Below are positions 33,779 to 41,949 of a stretch of DNA of 64,000 nt, in pieces (within the stretch, counting starts at the first letter, position 1; every line of letters begins with the position of its first letter). The stretch spans positions 150,755 to 214,754 of the forward strand of contig NZ_KE384518.1 of the NCBI RefSeq assembly GCF_000426305.1, in the 5' to 3' direction. This DNA comes from Anaerovorax odorimutans DSM 5092. Its GTDB lineage: Bacteria; Bacillota; Clostridia; Peptostreptococcales; Anaerovoracaceae. The position numbers were made by a program, and so were the translations under genes. Under the pieces are notes generated by a model, which did no database searches, had not been told where the DNA came from, and saw only the letters and a list, made by a program, of their open reading frames with translations.

Positions 33779-34864
33779 ATGATTGATAATAAAACTATAA
33801 TTAAACAATTTATTCAATACTGCCAAAACCAAAGAAGACTTTCAGCCAGTACTATCAAAGCATATAACTTTGACATTGCCTGCTTCATATCTTTTTTAAA
33901 AAAGAGCGAGTCTGAAAATTTCAATTTGACTGATGTAACTAAACCCACATTGGAACATTATTTAGATGATATTAATCAAAGACTTGCAGTTAAAACAGTA
34001 AAGCGAAGATTTGCATGCCTGCGATCTCTTTATAATTATTTAGAATATGAGGAACTCATTGAAACTTCACCTTTTGACAAATTCCATTTTAATATGAGAG
34101 AACCATATAAGCTGAGAGAATCCATGACCTTAGAAGAAGTAAATCAAATTTTAGCTACTGCCTATAAACAAATGCCACCATCCATTCCTTTGGAAGTAAT
34201 AGACGCACAAGATAATTATAATAAAACAAATGGCAAAATTACATTCAGAAATGATGTAAGTCTATCTTCTGAGGAATATATTTGGGTAAGGGATATCGCA
34301 ATATTGGAATTGTTGTTTGTAGGTGGCGTTAGGGTCAGTGAACTTTGTGATTTAAAGCTAGAAGATTTCAAATCTGTTCATATGGCTTTGCATGTGCACG
34401 GAAAAGGCAATAAGGAAAGGCTTGTATATCTAGAGAATGATGAAGTAATCATCGCCCTCAATCGTTATTTATATTACAGAATGGCATCGGGAATAAACCT
34501 TCCCGGAATATTTATCACTAGGTTTGGCAAGAAGTTATCTTCACAAGCAGTTAGGAATCTTGTTACTAAATATTCTCATTTAGCAGGAATCAAAAAAAAT
34601 ATTACACCTCATGTTTTCAGACATACGTTTGCCACATTATTATTGGAGGAAGGTGTTGATATTAAGTACATTCAAGACTTTCTTGGTCATAGTTCCATAT
34701 CCACTACGCAGATTTATCTGCATACTACTAATAGGAAAAAAAGGAAAATTATTTCAGAAATGCACCCTCGTCAAAAGCTTTCTTTATCTAAAATTTCTTC
34801 TATGGATAATGTCAAATTATCTTCAGAAGGGGACGATAATTTGAGTAAAATTACAAAAGAATGA
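33779..34864 (+). CDS. Tyrosine recombinase 2 (XerC/D-like, candidate S-layer invertase)
   Basis: The 361-residue protein is a paralogue of the gene at 32591-33634, alike from end to end. It keeps GGVRVSELCDLKL, HGKGNKERLVYL, TPHVFRHTFATLLLEEGV, FLGHSSISTTQ and Tyr in IYLHTT, so the catalytic Arg-Lys-His-Arg-His-Tyr set is complete. The insert near 145-170 is longer and different (DNYNKTNGKITFRNDVSLSS). The shared basic tail again ends HPRQKL. GGAGG lies 8 nt before ATG 33779. Its stop is only 41 bp before the left S-layer gene, so that gene is probably read, if at all, from this gene's transcript. Confidence 0.92.
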   Translation: MIDNKTIIKQFIQYCQNQRRLSASTIKAYNFDIACFISFLKKSESENFNLTDVTKPTLEHYLDDINQRLAVKTVKRRFACLRSLYNYLEYEELIETSPFDKFHFNMREPYKLRESMTLEEVNQILATAYKQMPPSIPLEVIDAQDNYNKTNGKITFRNDVSLSSEEYIWVRDIAILELLFVGGVRVSELCDLKLEDFKSVHMALHVHGKGNKERLVYLENDEVIIALNRYLYYRMASGINLPGIFITRFGKKLSSQAVRNLVTKYSHLAGIKKNITPHVFRHTFATLLLEEGVDIKYIQDFLGHSSISTTQIYLHTTNRKKRKIISEMHPRQKLSLSKISSMDNVKLSSEGDDNLSKITKE

Positions 34865-34865
34865 A

Positions 34866-35300
34866 CCCCTTCGAAGAGTATTACCTTAAAGGAGGAATTT
34901 AAAAAATGAGAAAGATACTTTCATTTGTACTAGTATTATCACTAGTATTAGGAAGCTTCTCAATGGCATTCGCTGCAGATTCCACTGCTTCAACTGCAGG
35001 ATTAAGCGATATTGAAGGAATTGCCAATGAAGATGCTATTCAAGTAAATTATGATCTTGGGATTGTAACGGGTAACCCTGATGGAACTTACCTTCCTGAG
35101 AAAGCTGTAACAAGAGCAGAATTTGCTGCATTGATTACAAGAGCATTAGCTATTCCTGACAGTGCACTTGCTGGATATAAGAACACAAAGTTTAAAGACA
35201 CTGTTGGATATGGTTGGGCTGTACCTTACCTAGGTTTCTGTGAATCAAAGGGTATTATCCTTGGTGATGGTAACGGAAACGCAATGCCGGGAAGAACAAT
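34866..35300 (+). repeat. Left arm of the inverted repeat flanking the S-layer cassette
   Basis: Homology with the right arm starts at CCCCTTC (34866), just after the recombinase stop. Identical blocks: ACCTTAAAGGAGGAATTT (34883-34900), TAGGAAGCTTCTCAATGGC (34949-34967), and a 30-bp block in the second SLH unit (35266-35295). Between them the match is high but not perfect. Homology at protein level continues much further. Confidence 0.85.
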
Positions 35301-37416
35301 TAACACAAACGAAGCAATGACAATGGCTCTTAGAGCGATTGGTTACACTGCAAACTCAGCAGAGTTAGTAGGAACATGGCCTTCAAACTACGTTACAGTA
35401 GCACAGAACAACAGCATGTATGATGATGTTGCTAAGGTTACAAATGTAGACAAGGCAAATGCTGCACAGATTATCTACAATGCATTAACTGTACAAAAGG
35501 TATCTGTAAATTCTGATGGTGAAACAATTGCACTTTGGGATGACTCTGCAAAGACAGTTCCGGCTAATTTACTTAGCACTGGATTAAATTGTGACTCAGA
35601 GGAAGATAAAATCATAACAGGAGCTGACTATGACAGTGCTGTTATGAATATTACAAAGTATATGGGTGCTTATGGTACTGCATACACAAATGATGACGGT
35701 GATATCGTTGCATTTACTGTAGATTCTACTCCTCTTACAGGTTCATTTGATGGAGATAAGTTTGAAGCTGATGGTGTAGAATACACTCTTGGAACAAACA
35801 CATTTACTACACCTAAAGCTATCTCAAATACTGATGCTGTTGATACAGCACTATTAACAAAAGCAGGAATCGAAGCTTTCGCAACTGCTTCTGCTGACGA
35901 TGATGTAACAATCAACGTTGATCTTTCAGGAAAAACAATCAAAGATATCTATTCAGTTGTTGGTTGGACTGCAACTTCTGCAAATGTAGCTGACGATGCT
36001 GACGTTGAAGATATTGCTGATGATAATTCTTTATTAGGATATGACTTCGTAGAAGATGACAATAATGATATTGATACTGCTTCATTCACACTAGTTGGTG
36101 TTTCAAACTTAAACAAGATTAAAGAAGATAATGTAGTATATGTATATACTGACGCTGATAATGATATCAGAAAGGTTGCAGTAGGTACAGAAATTGTTGA
36201 AGGTATTGTAGCAGAAGAAAATACAGGATCAGATGCTTACGTTATTATTGATGGCAAGAAGTATGAACAAGCAGAATTTGTAGGCGGATCAGCTTGCGCT
36301 GCTGATGCTCTTCCATCACTTGATGACTCTACTAAGTTATCATTAGATGCTTATGGCTATGTATATGATGTAGATTCTTCAAGCTCAACTCCTGATAAAT
36401 TTGCTGTAACAAAAGTATTCGTAACTCCTGCAGGAGTAGACAATGCAAAAGCTAAGATCTACACTTCTGATGATGCTACAAAAACAGTAACATTTGAAGA
36501 TTGGAATGCTGAAGACATTGACTTTACAAACAACGTATCTGCCCCAGCAATTACTGCCGGTGCTTTAATCGGATATGACGTAGATGCTGAAGGTATTGTT
36601 GATACTCTTGACCTTACTGCAGTACACCCTGCTTCAGCAGAGTTACAAAGTTCAAAGGTATTAAAGATTGGTGCAGGATATCTTGATATCGCAAAAAATG
36701 TTGCAGTATTCACATACACAGGTGCGACAAATGCTGCTATTGATTTATCAACTACTGAATTAGACGTAGTAAATATTTCTGATATCGATACAGGTGATGT
36801 ATTCAGTAACGACTTCCAGTATATCTACAATAGTAGTGACAAAGAAGTAGTTGCAATCTTAGTAAATGACACTTACAATAATGGTGGATCTGATGACATC
36901 TTCGCAGTATTAAACAGTGCAACTAAGGTTAAAGACGGAAGTGACACAGTTCAAAAACTTGTTGGTTTTGTAGCTGGCAAAGACTATACTAAAAATGCAG
37001 ACAGCGACAGCGCACTTAGCACAGCAGACTTCAATGCAGTTCCTACAATAGCTGCTCTATACAAGATTGAAGAAACAGGTTCAGGCGATGTTAAAACTGC
37101 AACATTAGTAGGTGCTCCAAATGGAGATGAAGCTTGCATGTTAGCAGGCGGAACAAATGGTCTACTTGTTACAGATGTAAATTCTGACAGAACTGTTGTA
37201 ACTGTAACATCAGGTGGTGTTGAATCTAAATATACAGTAGAAGCTGGTGCTGTAGTTTACAAGATTAACATGAAAGACAGCAACACTGCAGTTGACTATT
37301 ATGAAGTTTCAAAACTTTCAAGCTTAAAGAGAAATGCAAACGTATGGTTATACGATACTAAGACTGGTGATGACCATGATGGTATCGCAAATGTAGTAAT
37401 CTACGTAGAATATTAA
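34906..37416 (+). CDS. S-layer protein with SLH domains (left copy, likely alternate/silent)
   Basis: The 836-residue protein has a signal peptide (ILSFVLVLSLVLGSFSMAFA, cut before ADSTAS) and three SLH units at about 30-75, 85-140 and 145-195 (IVTGNPDGTYLPEKAVTRAE, GIILGDGNGNAMPGR, VDKANAAQIIYNALTVQKV). The remaining 640 residues are Asp, Thr, Ala and Val rich, with almost no Cys, as in S-layer proteins. It ends DHDGIANVVIYVEY. SLH units bind pyruvylated wall polymer. RBS AAAGGAGG is optimal, yet only 41 bp separate it from the recombinase stop, leaving no room for a promoter. Its partner faces it at 37688-41233. I infer that it is expressed only after inversion. Confidence 0.9.
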   Translation: MRKILSFVLVLSLVLGSFSMAFAADSTASTAGLSDIEGIANEDAIQVNYDLGIVTGNPDGTYLPEKAVTRAEFAALITRALAIPDSALAGYKNTKFKDTVGYGWAVPYLGFCESKGIILGDGNGNAMPGRTINTNEAMTMALRAIGYTANSAELVGTWPSNYVTVAQNNSMYDDVAKVTNVDKANAAQIIYNALTVQKVSVNSDGETIALWDDSAKTVPANLLSTGLNCDSEEDKIITGADYDSAVMNITKYMGAYGTAYTNDDGDIVAFTVDSTPLTGSFDGDKFEADGVEYTLGTNTFTTPKAISNTDAVDTALLTKAGIEAFATASADDDVTINVDLSGKTIKDIYSVVGWTATSANVADDADVEDIADDNSLLGYDFVEDDNNDIDTASFTLVGVSNLNKIKEDNVVYVYTDADNDIRKVAVGTEIVEGIVAEENTGSDAYVIIDGKKYEQAEFVGGSACAADALPSLDDSTKLSLDAYGYVYDVDSSSSTPDKFAVTKVFVTPAGVDNAKAKIYTSDDATKTVTFEDWNAEDIDFTNNVSAPAITAGALIGYDVDAEGIVDTLDLTAVHPASAELQSSKVLKIGAGYLDIAKNVAVFTYTGATNAAIDLSTTELDVVNISDIDTGDVFSNDFQYIYNSSDKEVVAILVNDTYNNGGSDDIFAVLNSATKVKDGSDTVQKLVGFVAGKDYTKNADSDSALSTADFNAVPTIAALYKIEETGSGDVKTATLVGAPNGDEACMLAGGTNGLLVTDVNSDRTVVTVTSGGVESKYTVEAGAVVYKINMKDSNTAVDYYEVSKLSSLKRNANVWLYDTKTGDDHDGIANVVIYVEY

Positions 37417-37446
37417 TCTTAAGTTAAAGAAAATATAGATTTCAAT

Positions 37447-37476
37447 AAAACATGGGGCGTGTTCGCCCCATGTTTT
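37447..37476 (+). terminator. Terminator of the left S-layer gene
   Basis: AAAACATGGGGCG-TGTT-CGCCCCATGTTTT is a perfect 13-bp stem that can work in both directions. It lies 30 bp after the stop. Confidence 0.92.
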
Positions 37477-37612
37477 GTTATATACAGAATATTGGGGAAA
37501 TATAAGCCTAGTACATTAAATAAAGCATTGTTAAAGGTGGAAAACAAGCCCATACACAACGTTAAATTTCATTTAGGTAGAAATTCCTTGACTTTAATAA
37601 AAATAGGTAAAA
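37477..37612. other. Spacer between convergent S-layer genes
   Basis: This AT-rich spacer lies between the two terminators of the convergent S-layer genes. I see no gene with a ribosome-binding site and no recombination-site-like structure in it. Confidence 0.5.
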
Positions 37613-37650
37613 AAAGAACCCCGTTGGATTTCTCCATTGGGGGCTCTTTC
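37613..37650 (-). terminator. Terminator of the right S-layer gene
   Basis: In the minus direction AGAGCCCCCAATGG pairs with CCAACGGGGTTCT (one mismatch and a bulge) and is followed by TTTTTTT. It lies 37 bp after the stop of the minus-strand S-layer gene. Confidence 0.85.
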
Positions 37651-37687
37651 TGTTGTGAACTTTTTTAATTTTCAGTGTCAGATTTAA

Positions 37688-40600
37688 TTATAATTCAACA
37701 TCTGAAGAATTTGCAAGATCTACTGCATTTCCAGTATCCTTTACAAAACTAATAGAGGTAATTTTCTTACCAGCAAATGAGTAATCTGCTGATAATTGTG
37801 CTGCTGAAATTGTAATTGTTGCGGTTTTAGTACTTCCCCAAATTACAGATACATTATATTCTTTTCCATCAATTGTAATTTTTCCTGTTGTATCAGCTTT
37901 CATGTCAAGATCAAATGTTAGAGCTAATACAACATTTACTGCAGCAGCGCCACCACTAGCTGATACATCTGCTGCAACTGCTTTATCAGCAGCATTAGCT
38001 GTACCAACTGATAATTTAAGAATTTTACTTGCATTTGGATCTGCATTTACCGCATTTACAACGTCTTGTAATGTTGTAACAACATTTCCTGCAGAATCTA
38101 TCTCTAGATTAACAGTAACCTTAGGATCTGCAACTACTATTGAGAATGGTGTGTTAACAGCACCCTTCGAAATTACTAAATTTGCCGAATTTCCAGGTGT
38201 TCCTGCTTTAATAGCAACACCTGTGATATTACCAGCAGTTAATGTTGCAGTCGTTAAAGCATTATCAGTTGTTATTGCAGCACCTGTCATCTTAGGATTA
38301 ACTGGGTCTACATTTTTAACAACTTTACTTGAAACTTCAGCATAAACACCAGAAACAACTTTGAAAGTTTTTACTGTATAAGTTGCATTTTCAGTTCCTG
38401 GTTTAAGTATTCCAAGATCATTTGCTGTAATTTCTTTTGTCGCTAATGTTGTTATACCAGCATTTAATTCCTTATTACTACTATCAAATGCTTTAACATT
38501 ATAAATATCTTTGTTTCCACTAGGTAATGTAAGTTTTGCAACTACATCAGTTCCTGCTTTAATTGGTACATCAATATAAGTTGTTACACCTGTAGTTACA
38601 GTTGAACTTCCACCATTATTTGTAGCCTCTTTATCAAAATCAGCAAAGATTACTACATCTGCTATGCCATCGTGATCGCTTCCATCTTCAGTATCATACA
38701 TCCAAATTCTGTCATACTTACTAATGTTAGAAAGCTTAGCTACTTTATAATAATCTACTTTTTCCTTATTGTCCTTAAGAACTGCTTCGTAAACGATAGC
38801 ATTATCTTCTGCAGTATATTTTTCAGTACCACATGTGAATACAGTTCTATCTGAGCTTATATCTGTAACAGTTTTATTTGCAACTTCAACAGTTGGATCT
38901 TTTGTTTTATTTTTATCATTATCTTCAGCTGTATTAGTTATAGGATAAGCCTTTTTGATTTCATTTGAGTTATTAACTTCGATTTCATATAAAGAAATTT
39001 TTGAAAGGCTACTACCCTTATAGCTTATCTTATTGTCATCTGTAGTTGTCTGAGTATATTCTTTACCGTCAACAAATCCTACAGCTTTCTGAATTGTATC
39101 AGAACCATCTTTAACATCTGTTACAGTATTAAATACTCCAAAGATATCATCTGAATTTGCATCAGTATTAACTTCATTAACTAACATTGCCACTACTTCT
39201 TCTTCATCAGCATCATAAATATACTGGAAGTATGGTGAATTACTCAACACTTCGTTAGTATTTACATCTTTAACACCAATAATATCAAAATCATGTGGAG
39301 TTATTGATCCTACTGTTGAATAAGTAAATACTACAACATCCTCAGAGATATCATAATATTTTCCATTATCAATCAATACTTTTGAACTTTGTACTTTTAC
39401 ATCGTTAGAAGCAAGTTCACCTAAATTTGTACCGTGATTGATTGTATCAATTACACCTTCGCTATTAACATCAAACCCGATTAAAACAGCAGTATCTTTA
39501 TTATTATCAGCCAAACCCTTTGTTGCGGCATCCTTAAGAGCTGTAGTTGTTGTTCCGTTACTGTCAAAATCAATGTCATTTTCGTTCCAATCTTCGAATG
39601 TATAAGTCTTGGTTGAATCCTCTGAAGTATAAATCTTTGCCTTTGCATTATCTACGCCTGCAGGGCTTGTAAATACTTTAACAACGCCATACTTATCGGC
39701 AATTCCACCAGTCTTATCTACACCGTAGTATTTTCCGAAAGCATCTAAAGATAATTTAACAACAGCATCTAATTTAGGAGCTTTGTCAGCCTTTAAAGTA
39801 CCATCATGGAATTCAGCAGGCTTATATTTCTTTCCATCAATATAAACTTTTACTTTATCACCATTATCATCAATTTCGCCTACAGTACCTTCAACAACTT
39901 CAGTACCTACAGCAACCATTCTGATGTCATCACTTTTATCTTCATAAACGTAAACAACATTACCTTTTGCAATCTTATCTAAGCTTGTTACGCCAACAAG
40001 TGCGAAAGATGTTGTATCGATGCCACCATCATTATTTTCATCAAAGTCAGCACTTAGTAATTCATTATCCTTAATGTCATCAAGATCAGTCTGATCTACA
40101 GTGTCAGCCTGTGTTGCCTGCCATCCAACGATAGAATATACTTCGTTGATAGTCTTTCCTGAAACATCTGCGTTAATTGTAACAAGATCATCAGCATAAG
40201 TATCATCCATATCTTGAATCATAGCTTTGATAGTAGACTCTGAAGCAGTTCCAGTATTCTTAGTATTCTCAATCATAACAGGTTTATTTACTTTGCTAAA
40301 GTTGTCTGCTTTTGATGAGATTGTATATTTTACATCGTCTACTTTAAAATCATCTCCGTCCATTTCGCCAGTTAAAGCTACTGAATCCTTTACTGTGAAA
40401 GCAACGATATCTCCATCATCATTTTTATATGCAGTACCATGAGCACCCATATACTTTGTGATATTGATTACAGTGTTGTCATAATCATCACCATCAATGA
40501 TTGTATCCTTTTCTTCTGTGCAATCTAATCCTGTGTTCATAAGGTTTGCTGCAATTTTATCCTTAGAATTAGTTGAATCTGGATCATCAATTTCTAAGTA

Positions 40601-41233
40601 TTTTGTTTCACCGTCAGCATTTACAGCTACCTTCTGTACAGTAAGTAAGTTGTAAATAATCTGTGCAGCATTTGCCTTGTCAACAGCTGTTGCATTCTTT
40701 TGAACATCGTCATACAAGCTGTTGTTTTGTGCTACTGTTACGTAGTTTGCAGGCCATACACCAGTTAATTCTGATGAATTTCCAGTGTAACCGATAGCTC
40801 TAAGAGCCATTGTTACAGATTCATTTACAGTAACAGGTCTTCCCGGCATTGCGTTTCCGTTACCATCGCCAAGGATGATACCCTTTGATTCGCAGAATGC
40901 TAGGTAAGGTACAGCCCAGCTATATCCACTAGTATCTTTAAATTTACTAGTTTTGTATCCAGCAAGTGCGCTGTCAGGAATAGCTAGCGCTCTTGTAATC
41001 ATAGCAGCAAACTCTGCTCTGGTTACAGACTTTTCAGGTAGGTAAGTTCCGTCAGGATTACCTGTTACGATTGCTAAATCGTTACATACCTGAATTGCAT
41101 CTTCATTGGCAATTCCCGCAATATCACTTAGTCCTGCAGCTGAGGTACTTGAAGTAGAATCTGCGGCAAAAGCCATTGAGAAGCTTCCTAGTACCAGTGA
41201 TAACACTAGTACAAACGAAAGTACTTTCTTCAT
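37688..41233 (-). CDS. S-layer protein with SLH domains (right copy, likely expressed)
   Basis: The 1181-residue protein has nearly the same signal peptide (VLSFVLVLSLVLGSFSMAFA) and three SLH units as the left copy (IVTGNPDGTYLPEKSVTRAE, GIILGDGNGNAMPGR, VDKANAAQIIYNLLTVQKV). Residues 200-860 align with the left protein but diverge (compare VGTEVVEGTVGEIDDNGDK here with VGTEIVEGIVAEENTGSDA there). The common part ends at DHDGIADVVIFADF; about 320 further residues, poor in aromatic residues and rich in Ala, Thr and Val, form an extra C-terminal region absent from the left protein. It has AAAGGAGG and about 400 bp of promoter-bearing upstream DNA, so it is probably the major S-layer protein in this orientation. 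Confidence 0.92.
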   Translation of the reverse strand: MKKVLSFVLVLSLVLGSFSMAFAADSTSSTSAAGLSDIAGIANEDAIQVCNDLAIVTGNPDGTYLPEKSVTRAEFAAMITRALAIPDSALAGYKTSKFKDTSGYSWAVPYLAFCESKGIILGDGNGNAMPGRPVTVNESVTMALRAIGYTGNSSELTGVWPANYVTVAQNNSLYDDVQKNATAVDKANAAQIIYNLLTVQKVAVNADGETKYLEIDDPDSTNSKDKIAANLMNTGLDCTEEKDTIIDGDDYDNTVINITKYMGAHGTAYKNDDGDIVAFTVKDSVALTGEMDGDDFKVDDVKYTISSKADNFSKVNKPVMIENTKNTGTASESTIKAMIQDMDDTYADDLVTINADVSGKTINEVYSIVGWQATQADTVDQTDLDDIKDNELLSADFDENNDGGIDTTSFALVGVTSLDKIAKGNVVYVYEDKSDDIRMVAVGTEVVEGTVGEIDDNGDKVKVYIDGKKYKPAEFHDGTLKADKAPKLDAVVKLSLDAFGKYYGVDKTGGIADKYGVVKVFTSPAGVDNAKAKIYTSEDSTKTYTFEDWNENDIDFDSNGTTTTALKDAATKGLADNNKDTAVLIGFDVNSEGVIDTINHGTNLGELASNDVKVQSSKVLIDNGKYYDISEDVVVFTYSTVGSITPHDFDIIGVKDVNTNEVLSNSPYFQYIYDADEEEVVAMLVNEVNTDANSDDIFGVFNTVTDVKDGSDTIQKAVGFVDGKEYTQTTTDDNKISYKGSSLSKISLYEIEVNNSNEIKKAYPITNTAEDNDKNKTKDPTVEVANKTVTDISSDRTVFTCGTEKYTAEDNAIVYEAVLKDNKEKVDYYKVAKLSNISKYDRIWMYDTEDGSDHDGIADVVIFADFDKEATNNGGSSTVTTGVTTYIDVPIKAGTDVVAKLTLPSGNKDIYNVKAFDSSNKELNAGITTLATKEITANDLGILKPGTENATYTVKTFKVVSGVYAEVSSKVVKNVDPVNPKMTGAAITTDNALTTATLTAGNITGVAIKAGTPGNSANLVISKGAVNTPFSIVVADPKVTVNLEIDSAGNVVTTLQDVVNAVNADPNASKILKLSVGTANAADKAVAADVSASGGAAAVNVVLALTFDLDMKADTTGKITIDGKEYNVSVIWGSTKTATITISAAQLSADYSFAGKKITSISFVKDTGNAVDLANSSDVEL

Positions 41234-41270
41234 TTAAAATTCCTCCTTTAAGGTGTTTCTTCTGAAGGGG
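40838..41270 (-). repeat. Right arm of the inverted repeat flanking the S-layer cassette
   Basis: This is the reverse-complement partner of 34866-35300. The identical blocks lie at 41237-41254 (18 bp around the ribosome-binding site), 41172-41190 (19 bp in the signal peptide) and 40838-40867 (30 bp in SLH unit 2). The sums of paired coordinates differ by only a few bases, so the arms are almost collinear. Homology stops at CCCCTTC (41270-41264); beyond it the upstream DNA differs completely from that of the left copy. Confidence 0.85.
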
Positions 41271-41311
41271 AGGATAAATAGATTTTTTATTACGCAAACA
41301 ACTTCTCCCCT
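41264..41311 (-). promoter_or_regulatory. Inverted repeat in the S-layer mRNA leader
   Basis: GAAGGGGAG (41264-41272) and CTCCCCTTC (41303-41311) pair perfectly around a 30-nt AT-rich loop. In the minus-strand transcript this gives a stem just 5' of the shared ribosome-binding block. Long stable leaders are known to raise mRNA life in S-layer genes. One arm lies in the inverted repeat, so inversion would keep the stem only if CCCCTTC is retained. Confidence 0.55.
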
Positions 41312-41379
41312 TCTATAAGTAATTTGACATTTTATATAGAAACGCGAACAAGATAACTTGTGCAATTCTATCACAATGG

Positions 41380-41409
41380 ATTATACCCTCTCAAGACGTA
41401 TGAAGTCAA
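41380..41409 (-). promoter_or_regulatory. Promoter P1 for the right S-layer gene
   Basis: On the minus strand TTGACT (41409-41404), an 18-bp spacer and TATAAT (41385-41380) would start RNA near 41372, giving a leader of about 140 nt. Confidence 0.6.
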
Positions 41410-41499
41410 CAACTTGTATTAACTGTAATATAACTGTAACACACTTAATTAATTGCAGGCTCACCGTCTTTTCCTCTGATATATATTCATTTATCATAT

Positions 41500-41527
41500 A
41501 TTATAACAGAGTATCACAATATGTCTA
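41500..41527 (-). promoter_or_regulatory. Possible promoter P2 for the right S-layer gene
   Basis: On the minus strand TAGACA (41527-41522), a 16-bp spacer and TATAAT (41505-41500). Multiple promoters upstream of S-layer genes are common. The rest of 41410-41669 is AT-rich and holds no gene I can support. Confidence 0.45.
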
Positions 41528-41675
41528 TTACAGACAGATTACAAGAATGTTAACATTCAATGCAAAAAGTTTTCAATCAATAATTCACACATACGGTTTA
41601 CATGGAATAAGATGTATAAAGCGACAGTTTTATAAGCTTTTATAACGCTATATATACGCACAGGGAAGGATGAAT

Positions 41676-41858
41676 ATGATGTGTAAAGATTTACCTAAAC
41701 CATGTGATGAAATAAATAAAAATACAGTTAAAGAGAAAAATATAAATATAACTTTGGATAACGAGGGAAATGCTTTTGTAAATGGAAACAAAATGCACAG
41801 AGAAGATTTAAATAACGGGATCAAAGTTTTTCTTTTTAAAGATAGTGAATTAGAATAA
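41676..41858 (+). CDS. Small protein of 60 residues, unknown
   Basis: GGGAAGGA lies 5 nt before ATG 41676 (ATG 41679 is also possible; ATG 41670 overlaps the site), and a terminator follows. The product reads MMCKDLPKPCDEINKNTVKE and continues NITLDNEGNAFVNGNKMHRE, acidic to neutral with two Cys close to the start and no signal peptide. I do not recognise it. It is divergent from the S-layer gene and lies just outside the putative invertible segment. Confidence 0.55.
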   Translation: MMCKDLPKPCDEINKNTVKEKNINITLDNEGNAFVNGNKMHREDLNNGIKVFLFKDSELE

Positions 41859-41889
41859 ACCATAACCAAATAATCAAAGATTATAAAAG

Positions 41890-41928
41890 GATGATTAGCC
41901 TTGCCAATCATCCTTAATCTGTTTTTGT
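41890..41928 (+). terminator. Terminator after the 60-residue gene
   Basis: AAGGATGATT pairs with AATCATCCTT, followed by AATCTGTTTTTG. It lies between convergent genes and could serve both. Confidence 0.75.
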
Positions 41929-41949
41929 TTATTATTAAAATATTTTACC

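Noticed and set aside
32591..34864. Prophage or integrative element marked by two integrases
   Set aside because: No phage, conjugation or relaxase genes, no tRNA and no att-like direct repeats are nearby; the neighbours are S-layer and glycan genes.
37459..37668. Plus-strand 69-codon frame between the S-layer genes
   Set aside because: It begins inside the terminator of the left S-layer gene, has no ribosome-binding site and crosses the second terminator.
41358..41645. Plus-strand 95-codon frame in the S-layer promoter region
   Set aside because: It has no ribosome-binding site, covers both minus-strand promoters and has the composition of non-coding AT-rich DNA.
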